Source of the DNA: JBDRMV01 sp043825615
Lineage (GTDB): Bacteria; CG03
Direction of reading: 5' to 3'
NCBI GenBank assembly: GCA_043825615.1
Contig: JBDRRS010000019.1
Coordinates: 124,001 to 188,000, forward strand
Length of the DNA: 64,000 nucleotides
Shown: positions 32,303-40,543 of the stretch, piece by piece
How positions within the stretch are numbered: the first letter of the stretch is position 1
How the letters are laid out: each line of letters opens with the position of its first letter
Made by a program: the position numbers and the translations under genes
The notes under the pieces: generated by a model
Databases searched by the model: none
What the model was told of the DNA's origin: nothing
Seen by the model: the letters and a program-made list of their open reading frames with translations, nothing else

Positions 32303-33359
32303 TTGAGTATTTCGTATATCTGAAAACGGGTATCCGATGTTTCTTGCCCCTTATCGCTACCTTCTTGTGAAATTTGAATATCTCCGGATTTTTCAGACGG
32401 GAATAGGCGGCTTCGGATATGAAAATAGAATTTATGTCTCCGATACCTTGAATGCGCGAAGTCGTATTTACGACATCGCCTATAACCGTCAAATCTTTCC
32501 GCTCGAACGTCCCTATGTCTCCCTGTATGACGTTTCCGCTGTTAATCCCTATTCTGACATTGATTGGCTCTTTCCCTTTTTCGGACCTCTTCCTGTTCAG
32601 TTTGGAAAGCGCTTCCAGAATTTTTACCCCCGCGCACACGGCGTCATTCGCATCAACGAACACGGCCATCAACGCGTCGCCTATGAATTTATCTATATCC
32701 CCGTGGCACTCCTTCGTAATTACCCCGCATATCCCGAATACCTCATTCAGCATTCTGGCGGCTTTCAGGGGCGGGTTCTTCTCGGAAAAACCGGTAAACC
32801 CCGCAACATCCAGATATAAGACGGTCAAATCGCGTATGCGCGCATCACTCTTAACGTCTGATTTTAACCGTTCCATCACGTCCTTGAAAGTTGCCGAAGA
32901 CACGTATTTCCTGATAAGATTATTAAACTTTTCCTGAAGAATACGGTAATCCTCTTCCTTGGAAATATCCCTGAACACTTCTATAGCCGCTATAATATTT
33001 TTATCTTTATCCCTGACGGGGGCTATATGCATCATGACGGGAAATCTTCTTCCGGATTTGTGAAGGGGATAAACTTTAATCCGAACGTGTTTGCCGGTTT
33101 CAAACGTCTTTGATAACGGGCAGTTCTCTTTGCAGAGCAGTTTGCCGTTTTCGTCGATATGGTTAAGAATGTCGTACGAGCAGCGTCTGCCGCAGACTTC
33201 ACCGTATTTATATCCCGTGATTTCTTCCGCTCCTTTGTTCCAGAAAATAATTTCCCGCTTCCTGTTGACGATATACACGCCGTCGAATATGGTATTCAGC
33301 ATAAACGCCAGAGGCGTATCTTTGCGGCCGATATACTGAATTAATTTATCGCCCGCCAT
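32295..33359 (-). CDS. PAS-class III adenylate cyclase
   Basis: 354 residues. A PAS domain (about 16-135) is joined to a class III nucleotide cyclase domain. Metal-binding D184 (LDVAGFTGF) and D228 (FIGDALMAVF) are present, and K224 stands at the purine-recognition place, which favours ATP over GTP. The transition-state Asn and Arg are in GDVVNTTSRI. The PAS repeats the pattern HIDENGKLLCKENCP found in the neighbouring GGDEF protein, so both may sense one signal. It overlaps the MBL gene by 14 bp. Confidence 0.9.
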   Translation of the reverse strand: MAGDKLIQYIGRKDTPLAFMLNTIFDGVYIVNRKREIIFWNKGAEEITGYKYGEVCGRRCSYDILNHIDENGKLLCKENCPLSKTFETGKHVRIKVYPLHKSGRRFPVMMHIAPVRDKDKNIIAAIEVFRDISKEEDYRILQEKFNNLIRKYVSSATFKDVMERLKSDVKSDARIRDLTVLYLDVAGFTGFSEKNPPLKAARMLNEVFGICGVITKECHGDIDKFIGDALMAVFVDANDAVCAGVKILEALSKLNRKRSEKGKEPINVRIGINSGNVIQGDIGTFERKDLTVIGDVVNTTSRIQGIGDINSIFISEAAYSRLKNPEIFKFHKKVAIRGKKHRIPVFRYTKYSNG

Positions 33360-34197
33360 TTGATTTTAATTCAAATTCACCCGTTTCTCTTACGACGGAA
33401 ACTTTAAATTTGTATCCGTTCGCTTTACGTAGGTTCTTGAACTTCTTTTCGATTTTATCCAGTTCGTCATCTTTTCTGTCCGGGTCATGATGAAAAAACA
33501 AAAGATTTTCCGCCTCCGAATCCCGCGCGAGTTCCATAACATCTTCAAAGACGGAATGCCCCCATCCTTTTCTCTTTTTATATTCATTTTCCGTAAACTG
33601 CGCGTCGTGGCACAGCAGCGTCGCATTTCTGCAGAATTCTATAAATTTATCCCGGGGAGTCGTGACTTTTTCGCTGTTAAGTTCGTTATCGGTAATGAAA
33701 ACGAACGACTTCCCGTTTTCCTCTATCCTGAGGCCCAGTGTGGGGATAGGATGATTCGTCCGGATAAATTTTACCGCATATTTTTCCGTCTCATACGTCT
33801 CCCCGCAGATTTCCTTGAAATTTATTCTGGATTCCAGATCCGAAAACCGCACGGGGAAATGCTCGTAGGACATTTGATTCGCAAAAATGTCCTTTAACCG
33901 CCTGTAGGAATTCGAGCATCCGAGAATATTTATATTTGTTTCTTTCCCATATATGGGCGCGAAAAAAGGAAAACCCTGTATATGGTCCCAGTGCGTGTGC
34001 GTTATAAAAATATCAAAATTTAAAATTTTTCTTCTTATCAAATCTTCGCCGAGTTTCCTTATTCCGGTCCCGGCGTCTATTATTAAAACTTTGTCACCGA
34101 ACTTTACCTCGACGCAGGTGGTATTCCCGCCGTACTTTATCATTCTGTTATCGGGAACGGGGATGGAGCCTCTGCAGCCCCAGAATTTTACTTTCAT
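33346..34197 (-). CDS. Metallo-beta-lactamase-fold hydrolase
   Basis: 283 residues from ATG 34197, after AGGAGG. The metal-binding motif is THTHWDH (HxHxDH), preceded by LIIDAGTGIR; a further aspartate and histidine appear in FITDNE and HHDPD. It resembles the single-domain CpdA/ElaC-like phosphodiesterase-type group (CRGSIPVP at the N-terminus, as in cyclic-nucleotide phosphodiesterase-like proteins). Its place before the adenylate cyclase and diguanylate cyclase fits a role in signal-nucleotide turnover, an inference from position. Confidence 0.85.
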   Translation of the reverse strand: MKVKFWGCRGSIPVPDNRMIKYGGNTTCVEVKFGDKVLIIDAGTGIRKLGEDLIRRKILNFDIFITHTHWDHIQGFPFFAPIYGKETNINILGCSNSYRRLKDIFANQMSYEHFPVRFSDLESRINFKEICGETYETEKYAVKFIRTNHPIPTLGLRIEENGKSFVFITDNELNSEKVTTPRDKFIEFCRNATLLCHDAQFTENEYKKRKGWGHSVFEDVMELARDSEAENLLFFHHDPDRKDDELDKIEKKFKNLRKANGYKFKVSVVRETGEFELKSNGGR

Positions 34198-34325
34198 TTG
34201 CAATTCCTCCTGCGCTATCCGGATTTCGGCATTTGTAAATAATACCAATTCAGTTTGATTTTTTCAAATTACCGTCTGTGCTCATCCGGAGCGGGCGTTT
34301 GGTTTCAAAGCCCTCGGAACAAATG

Positions 34326-34355
34326 TTGTATATCTTCCGTAAAAAGTGATATAAT
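34326..34355 (+). promoter_or_regulatory. Putative promoter of the TPR/FlgO-like gene
   Basis: TTGTAT (34326-34331) and TATAAT (34350-34355) are 18 bp apart. The transcription start would fall about ten bases upstream of the GGGGAGAGG ribosome site for ATG 34372. Confidence 0.5.
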
Positions 34356-34371
34356 TGCGGGGAGAGGTTGT

Positions 34372-35526
34372 ATGAGAATTTTAATCAGAAAGGTATTTTT
34401 GATTTCTGCGGTCTGCATGATACTGTCCCCCGGAACGGGTTTTTCTTATTCCTCCGATAAAAAACAAATTATGGCGATACTTCCGTTTGAAAACCTGGCC
34501 GGTCATAAGAGTATCGACTGGATATCCGAAGGCATCGCCTCTTCCCTGATAACCAAATTAGCGGAGGTAAAAGATTTAATAATCGTGGAAAGGTATTATG
34601 TAAAAAAGATACTGGACGAAATAAAACTTAAATTAACCGGAATTACGGAGGGGGCGGCGATCGAGACGGGAAAACTGCTGAGCGCAAACATTATTGTTTT
34701 AGGCGAGTTCCAGTACTTTGACCGGAACATTAAAATAAGCATGCGGGTAATTGACGTAAACACCGGAAAAATAGAAGGGAGCGGCGAAGTGACGGGGGAA
34801 ATGAAGGACATATTTTTTCTTGAAGATAAATTATCGCAGCGCATCCTGTCGCTTATCGGTAAATCGGCGGAGGGGATAGGACAGTTCAAGGTTTCTTCGG
34901 TCAATACGACTTCCATTAAAGCGTACGAAGAATATTCAACGGCCAAAAAAGTGTGGGACGGCAAGAGCGCCGAACCCGAAAATATCAGGATGGCGGTAGG
35001 GCATTACAGGAAAGCGCTTAAACATGACCCCGGTTTCTTTCTCGCCGCAATGGAACTGGGGGATGCGCTGGGAGAAATAGCGGAATTCGACGAGGCGCTT
35101 AAATGGTTTAAATACGCCCTGAAGTTAGGCAAAAAAACAATAAAGGATAAAAATACGGTCAACTACTGCAAAGATAAAATTTACGAAAAAACAAGTTTAA
35201 CGTACTTAAGAAAAGGAAAATTAAAAAAAGCGTTTTCCACTTTAAAAAAGGCCTTCAAGGTTCATCCCAGCTGTTTTACTTCGTACAGACTGCTCGGGCG
35301 CATCTTTGAAAAGGAAGGCGATATGGAAAAAGCGGTTTCCGCTTACAGGAAAGCGATAGAAATAAAACCCTATGACCCCGACGGATATTACAGTTTAGGT
35401 GCGATTCTGCTGGCGAAGGGAGAAAAGGCGGAAGCGCGGAAGGCATTCCTGAAAAGCATTGAAACGGACCATTTCGGAGAGTTCACCAAAAAAGCGCAAA
35501 TTTATCTGAACAGAATCCCCGAATAA
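34372..35526 (+). CDS. Exported CsgG/FlgO-like protein with C-terminal TPRs
   Basis: 384 residues. A signal peptide (1-26) is followed by a CsgG/FlgO-like region (IMAILPFENLAG, IIVERYYVKKILDEI, NIIVLGEF), then at least four TPR helices from about residue 205 to the end (AVGHYRKALKHDPGFF and AVSAYRKAIEIKPYDP). This plan is seen in regulators and envelope proteins that measure or build surface structures. The segment KLKLTGITEGA is shared with the lipoprotein at 24631. ATG 34372, after GGGGAGAGG, is preferred to the longer frame from 34255. Confidence 0.8.
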   Translation: MRILIRKVFLISAVCMILSPGTGFSYSSDKKQIMAILPFENLAGHKSIDWISEGIASSLITKLAEVKDLIIVERYYVKKILDEIKLKLTGITEGAAIETGKLLSANIIVLGEFQYFDRNIKISMRVIDVNTGKIEGSGEVTGEMKDIFFLEDKLSQRILSLIGKSAEGIGQFKVSSVNTTSIKAYEEYSTAKKVWDGKSAEPENIRMAVGHYRKALKHDPGFFLAAMELGDALGEIAEFDEALKWFKYALKLGKKTIKDKNTVNYCKDKIYEKTSLTYLRKGKLKKAFSTLKKAFKVHPSCFTSYRLLGRIFEKEGDMEKAVSAYRKAIEIKPYDPDGYYSLGAILLAKGEKAEARKAFLKSIETDHFGEFTKKAQIYLNRIPE

Positions 35527-35552
35527 AAAATAAAAAAGGCGCCGTCCCCCGG

Positions 35553-36986
35553 TTACTGGACGCCGGCAATGTCTATAAGCTGCGGGGAAATGAGACCGAC
35601 GAGGTCGGAGAACGTCTTTGACTTCGCCCTCTCCAAATTTATCTGAACGCCCGTCTGCTCTTTCTCGAACGCCGCGAGAATTTTCCTCGTCTTTATTTCA
35701 ATGACTTTGAGGTCAATCCGGGAGGTAACGCTTCTGAGGTTATAAACGTCGCCGTTGTCAATCACGTTTAATCTGCCGACGATGAGCGCGTCCATTCCCT
35801 GTGTGGAAAGAAAATCATAAAATTTGTCATTTTCAAAACTGTCGAAACTCACTTCCTGCGGTATTTCGGAAAAAGACCTCACGCTTATGCCCGCCTTACC
35901 GAGTTCTTTTGTGGTGGATACTTCAAACGAGTGTTCCCTTTTGCCGGACGCGTCCCACACAATGAGACAGAATTTCTGGCCGCCGAAATCGGACGCCTTG
36001 AGCATTATAGAAACCGCCGAGTTCTCAAGCGATTTTTTCAATGAATCAAAATCGGAATCGTCCATGTAGGCGTTTTTCAGGGAATCCAGAAACTGTTCGG
36101 TCTGCGGCCGGATGCCGAGTTTCGCAAGACCTCCCTGAAATTTGATTTTTGAAATGGGGAAGACCGCTATACCGTCGTCCCCGGACGTCTGCGGCGAAAC
36201 GATTTCGCCTTCCCCCTGCACGATTTCGGAAAGCATTTTTACCGACGGAACAGGCAGTTTATCTTTATCCCAGGCGAGAGTCAGTTTTACCGAAGGTTCC
36301 TTGCCCTTTACGCTGACGGGAGTTACCACAAGGCCGTTCACTATTTTCTTGATTTTATTCAGAAGAAGACGGTATTCGGAAGCGGCGGGCTGGTCGGCAA
36401 GTCCCGTAAAAATGCGGGATGCCTCCTGATAAGCGTCCCATATCTTGCCCTCCGAAATCATTTTGTCAATCAGCAGAAGTTTCTCCTTGGCGTCCCTTCT
36501 GTTAGCCGCCTGCTGCTGTTCAATTCTTCCCCTCTCCGATTTTATCTCGTCGGCTGAATACCTCAGCAGGACGTACACGTCAAAAAAACGCCGGTCGCCG
36601 TCGCGGTACTCCTCGCTGTAAATTTCCTTCACCTTCTGCCCCTTCAACTTCGCTTTTCCCGTCTCCCTGTACTGGTCCATCATTTTCGTAACGGTTTCGT
36701 TTTCGGATATTTCCTTGTTCAGCCGCATCTTCGTCCCGACCACAATGCCTATCGTTGAAAGAACCTGCTTCTGCGCCTCTTCAAGCGCCTTGCCGAGAGC
36801 GACGCCCTTGTCTTCCTGGTTCTGCGAGATTCCGATAAAATAATGAAACCCCTTCTCTTCGGGCGGAATTGAAATCCATTTCGGCTTTTTTCTGGCGGAA
36901 CTGTCGACTTTTTTCGGAACGGCGAACAGCGCGCTGCTCGAAAGAAAAACAGAAAGAACTGCAAACACAACTTTATAATTTTTCAT
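35553..36986 (-). CDS. LPP20-family exported protein
   Basis: 477 residues from ATG 36986, which follows GGAGGG. A signal peptide (1-22) precedes an LPP20-like domain (PKWISIPPEEKGFHYFIGIS, then a helix with a conserved ALEEAQKQVL). The rest is alpha-beta with weak similarity to CsgG-type assembly proteins (SQGMDALIVGRLNVIDNGD). It lacks a lipobox. It probably acts in the outer membrane or periplasm; a role in surface assembly is only a guess. The 5' leader contains a REP-like inverted pair. Confidence 0.7.
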   Translation of the reverse strand: MKNYKVVFAVLSVFLSSSALFAVPKKVDSSARKKPKWISIPPEEKGFHYFIGISQNQEDKGVALGKALEEAQKQVLSTIGIVVGTKMRLNKEISENETVTKMMDQYRETGKAKLKGQKVKEIYSEEYRDGDRRFFDVYVLLRYSADEIKSERGRIEQQQAANRRDAKEKLLLIDKMISEGKIWDAYQEASRIFTGLADQPAASEYRLLLNKIKKIVNGLVVTPVSVKGKEPSVKLTLAWDKDKLPVPSVKMLSEIVQGEGEIVSPQTSGDDGIAVFPISKIKFQGGLAKLGIRPQTEQFLDSLKNAYMDDSDFDSLKKSLENSAVSIMLKASDFGGQKFCLIVWDASGKREHSFEVSTTKELGKAGISVRSFSEIPQEVSFDSFENDKFYDFLSTQGMDALIVGRLNVIDNGDVYNLRSVTSRIDLKVIEIKTRKILAAFEKEQTGVQINLERAKSKTFSDLVGLISPQLIDIAGVQ

Positions 36987-36999
36987 AAAACCCTCCATG

Positions 37000-37077
37000 G
37001 GGGACGGTGCTTTACAATATGACATTTTTCTCTGCTATCAATTCAATACTTCCAAAGTATTAGAACCGTCCCCATTC
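37000..37077. repeat. Paired REP-like inverted repeat (GGGGACGGTGCT / AGAACCGTCCCC)
   Basis: GGGGACGGTGCT (37000-37011) and AGAACCGTCCCC (37062-37073) are complementary at all but one position and are separated by 50 bp. The right arm belongs to the AAAGTATTAGAACCGTCCCC copy at 37054-37073. The pair lies between the LPP20 gene leader and the redox-fusion gene. Confidence 0.85.
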
Positions 37078-37082
37078 TCTTT

Positions 37083-38456
37083 TTACTTTTTTATTGTTTC
37101 CAAACTCTTCTTGTATTTTATTAAATATTCTTCACTTTGAGAAAGCCCCCATTCGTCTTTCTTGATTTCGTTCGTCAGGGAAAAAAACTCGTTGGAAAAA
37201 GACAATTTCCCCGCGGAATCAATCTCCGCCAGAAGTTCGCCCACACACCGGCCGGCGGCGCCGGCCTGCACGACGACCGGCTTCCCCGCAATGTATATCT
37301 TGTTCTGCGTGTGTCCCGTAAAAATGACGTCGATATCCTGGATTTTCTCTCTTATCTCGCGCAGTTCCTGCTCGTTGACATGGGCAATAACGAAGACAAT
37401 ATCGCATTTCTTTTTTCTCAGTTCGGGAACTACGGAATTCAAAGCGTCAATATAGGTCTGCGTAAACTTGAGCATCTCCTTCACTTTCTTCGGATAGAAA
37501 AGAAAACATGACTGCGAAACGACGCCGGTGATTCCGACCTTAACGCCGTTGACGTCCTTAATGATATAGGGGTTCCCGAGAAAAAAACAGGACTTCTCAT
37601 CGCAGACCTGCATGTTCGCGCAGACAACGGGGAGAGGATATTTTTTCAAAATATCAATAAAAAATCCGGTGCCCGTCTTAAACTCCTGGTCGCCGAGACC
37701 GACCGCGTCGTATCCCAGTTTATCCATTATTTTTGCGACATATTCATTTTTAATGGATTCGTCGTTCGGCGAAAAAAAGTCGCCGGCAGAAATTTTTAAA
37801 TCCGCTTTGGCGGTTTTGGAGAAGAAGGTTAACCTCCTGATAAGCCCTCCGTACGGGTTGTTCGGACAGTCGCAGGCCTCAATTATGCCGTTTGCGCTGT
37901 TCGTGTAGAGAACTCTTACACTTTTTTGCCGGACGACTTTCTCCGCCAGCGCCTGTTTTATAACATTGGAAAGCGCCTGTTCCATGTCTGCGTGATAACC
38001 TTTAAAAATTTTTTTAACCCGGCCGTCTCTGCCCACGACAACCGTCCGCGGGATATTTTTAATGGACCCTACAACAACATCGCACTTCTTCGCCAGCGTG
38101 CAGGATGTGTCTTCAAGGACGGGAATCTCTATCCCCCATTCCCTGATACATGCCTCCACCTTATCCGATTCCTCGCCGACGGCCACCATAAAAAACAGGA
38201 CATTCCCGGCCATGTATTTTTTACGCACCGCCTGCACGAGCGGAAGTTCCTTCCTGCAGGGTTTGCACTGGGAATCAAAAAAAGTAAAAACAACGACGTC
38301 GGAACTTCCGCAGACCCCGGAGAGAGTGTAATATTCCCCGTCCGAACACGGCAGGCCGAAGTTCGGCATCCGGTCGCCTTCGTCGAAAGCCGCAGAAACG
38401 CCGCAGAACATAAACAACAAAACTGCCGCAGGAAAAACATTCTTGAAATATCTCAT
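37083..38456 (-). CDS. Thioredoxin-like (TlpA) domain fused to UshA-like metallophosphatase-type domain
   Basis: 457 residues. A signal peptide (1-22) leads to a TlpA-type thioredoxin domain with the redox pair C64-K-P-C67. The second half (from about 180) resembles the UshA/5'-nucleotidase phosphoesterase fold: VLYTNSANG, ISAGDFFSP, AVGLGDQEF, VIAHVN and FTGHTQN. The motif C195-D-C197 with GGLIRR recalls the UshA-like (seleno)protein group. The first metal-binding Asp-x-His of true UshA is replaced by TNSANG, so phosphatase activity is doubtful. It lies 10 bp after a DsbD-like gene, forming a periplasmic thiol pair. Confidence 0.8.
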   Translation of the reverse strand: MRYFKNVFPAAVLLFMFCGVSAAFDEGDRMPNFGLPCSDGEYYTLSGVCGSSDVVVFTFFDSQCKPCRKELPLVQAVRKKYMAGNVLFFMVAVGEESDKVEACIREWGIEIPVLEDTSCTLAKKCDVVVGSIKNIPRTVVVGRDGRVKKIFKGYHADMEQALSNVIKQALAEKVVRQKSVRVLYTNSANGIIEACDCPNNPYGGLIRRLTFFSKTAKADLKISAGDFFSPNDESIKNEYVAKIMDKLGYDAVGLGDQEFKTGTGFFIDILKKYPLPVVCANMQVCDEKSCFFLGNPYIIKDVNGVKVGITGVVSQSCFLFYPKKVKEMLKFTQTYIDALNSVVPELRKKKCDIVFVIAHVNEQELREIREKIQDIDVIFTGHTQNKIYIAGKPVVVQAGAAGRCVGELLAEIDSAGKLSFSNEFFSLTNEIKKDEWGLSQSEEYLIKYKKSLETIKK

Positions 38457-38466
38457 TGCAAACTCC

Positions 38467-39897
38467 TTATCTGAAAACGTTCATAAAAAGATAGACCGAA
38501 AAAGCCGTAAAAACAAATCCCATGAGAATTTTCGCTTTGAAAACATTCTTTTTCACAAACGTTATCATCCCGACGGAACTTCTTCCCCTGAATACAAACA
38601 CAAAAACGATGAAAAGCGGCAGCGTGAAAAGCACCGAATAAAGAAAGAGCGCAAAAACGGACGCGGGGCTGAACTTCGTTACGGAAACGATGTAGGAAAT
38701 TGTCGGAAGATAAATCTGGCCGGTGCATATCAGTTCAAAACTTGAAACGATTCCGCCGATAAGGAAAGAATAGAAAAACAGCCCTTTTTTGTTGAGAAAA
38801 TGCTCGGCTGTATCTCTCATCTTTGCGGCGATTTTATCCGGCACCTTGAGAGAAATTTCTCCCCCTTTTTTGAACCTCGCAGCGTCCAGAAAACTGAAAA
38901 CGGCGAGCACGGCGGTCCCTATGGCGAGCAGAAGAAAAAAAATCCTGCCGAGGATTTCCACAAGGAAAAGCGCCTTGAGAAACTGCAGAATCCCGAGACC
39001 GAAAATAAAATAAAAAATGCATACGCCCGACGAGTAGCCGATTCCGAAAGTCAAAACTTCCCCTGACGTCTTTTTAAGCACAAAACTCAGATAAGAAACG
39101 AGAAAAATTATTCCGGCAAAAGCGCAGGGATTTACCCCGTCGCTCAACGCCGCGGCGGCGACGGGCAGCAGCTTTAAACTCTTAAATTCGCCGAGCAGGC
39201 CGCTCCGGACTTTTTCGGAATGAAAATTCTGAATTCCGCTCTTATGCGGAGAAAAATTACGCAGAGCATCTTCCGCTCCTTCGAGTATCTCTTCCGCTCC
39301 GGCAATTCCCGTGGCTCCCACGAAAACAACCGGAAATTTCTTTTCCTTTTTTCCGTAAAGATTCTCGATAAACCTAAGCAGTTCGAAATTCACGGGTTTC
39401 TCGACCGGGAATTCTTTTATTTCAAACTTATAATTTTCCTTAAGAGCCCTCAGTTTTTTCAGCACCTTCCTGCACGACTTGCAATTTTCGTCATAAAATA
39501 AATAAACGTCAAATTTTTCCTCAACATCTGCGGTAACCATATAATTTACGAACGGAACATCCCCGCGGCTGAACTCAAAATAAACGCTGTGCCGGATTTT
39601 TCCTTTCTCCCCTGAAGGGTTAAAAATTATTCTGACTTTTTTCCTGCCGTTTGCGGGAATCACGGTTTTTGCGGGGTCGGCTTCTATGCAGTCGCAGGTG
39701 ACGCGGACGGCGACTTCAACCGGCCGGCTGTCTTCATTGAAAATTTCAACGGTCTTTTCGCGCTCCGACGTAATATCAATGCTGCCTACATCCCAGAAAA
39801 CGCTGTCCATTTTAACAGCCGAAAGGGAATTTACGGACAAAAAGAAAATGCCGAGAGCGCGGGAAAAAACCGTTTTCAATTTACTTCTCGCAGTCAA
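38467..39897 (-). CDS. DUF1573-thioredoxin-CcdA/DsbD-like membrane protein
   Basis: 476 residues with a leader at the N-terminus. A DUF1573 beta-sandwich (C68-D-C70) is followed by a thioredoxin-like domain with C139-K-S-C142, then six or more membrane helices of the CcdA/DsbD type with the conserved DGVNPCAFAG and ELICTGQIYLP cysteine motifs. It is expected to carry electrons across the inner membrane to periplasmic thiol proteins such as the TlpA fusion next door. The start is TTG at 39897, the only option that keeps the leader. The domain set in one chain is unusual. Confidence 0.85.
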   Translation of the reverse strand: MTARSKLKTVFSRALGIFFLSVNSLSAVKMDSVFWDVGSIDITSEREKTVEIFNEDSRPVEVAVRVTCDCIEADPAKTVIPANGRKKVRIIFNPSGEKGKIRHSVYFEFSRGDVPFVNYMVTADVEEKFDVYLFYDENCKSCRKVLKKLRALKENYKFEIKEFPVEKPVNFELLRFIENLYGKKEKKFPVVFVGATGIAGAEEILEGAEDALRNFSPHKSGIQNFHSEKVRSGLLGEFKSLKLLPVAAAALSDGVNPCAFAGIIFLVSYLSFVLKKTSGEVLTFGIGYSSGVCIFYFIFGLGILQFLKALFLVEILGRIFFLLLAIGTAVLAVFSFLDAARFKKGGEISLKVPDKIAAKMRDTAEHFLNKKGLFFYSFLIGGIVSSFELICTGQIYLPTISYIVSVTKFSPASVFALFLYSVLFTLPLFIVFVFVFRGRSSVGMITFVKKNVFKAKILMGFVFTAFSVYLFMNVFR

Positions 39898-39909
39898 ATT
39901 ACGTAAACG

Positions 39910-40407
39910 CTACTCCGAAATGCATCTATAGCAGAACCTCGCGTAAGGAATGAGTTCCAATCTCTTCATTGAAATTTCTCTTCCGCATTTTTCGCACACG
40001 CCGAATGTTTTTAACGGCACTTTTTTAAGAGCATTCTGAATTTCGTCCAGACGCTGAATAAACCTGTCAACTCTTTCAAAAAGAATATCTCTCTCGGCGG
40101 AAGCGACCGCGTTGTCTATTTCATCGTTAACCGTCCCCATCCATTCGTTTCTTTTGGCTTTCTCTATTCTTTCCTGAAGAAAAAGCAATTCTTCCTCAAG
40201 ACCCGCAATGATTTTCTTCAGATGTTTCTTTTTTGCGGGACTGATTTTGTGTGGAATTTTTTTTGCGCAAATGCGGGCGGCGGGTAAAGTTTCTTTTTTC
40301 AAAGAATTCGTCCGCGCCGGACTTTTCCCGGCAATTTTCTTTGCCGGCTTTACCGGTTTTTTAACTTTCCCCCCGGTACTCAATTTTTTCTTTTTTGATT
40401 TCCCCAT
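39910..40407 (-). CDS. DksA/TraR-family zinc-finger protein
   Basis: 165 residues from ATG 40407, after GGAGGTG. A lysine-rich N-terminal tail (about 55 residues) precedes a coiled coil and the C-terminal C4 zinc finger CEKCGREI...ARFCYRC. DksA-type proteins bind the secondary channel of RNA polymerase and modulate transcription with ppGpp; whether this one does is uncertain because the coiled-coil tip lacks a clear DxxDxA motif. The basic tail is like that of GSU/YteA-type relatives. Confidence 0.85.
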   Translation of the reverse strand: MGKSKKKKLSTGGKVKKPVKPAKKIAGKSPARTNSLKKETLPAARICAKKIPHKISPAKKKHLKKIIAGLEEELLFLQERIEKAKRNEWMGTVNDEIDNAVASAERDILFERVDRFIQRLDEIQNALKKVPLKTFGVCEKCGREISMKRLELIPYARFCYRCISE

Positions 40408-40543
40408 AAACACCTCCCTCAAAATCAGCTGCGGAAAACGGTCAATCCGCCTTGGTATTATTACGCCTTCCGAAGATAAAACACTCCATCCGGCGGATTT
40501 TAATATAGCAAAAATATGAAAGTTTTACCACGATAAAACAGGT

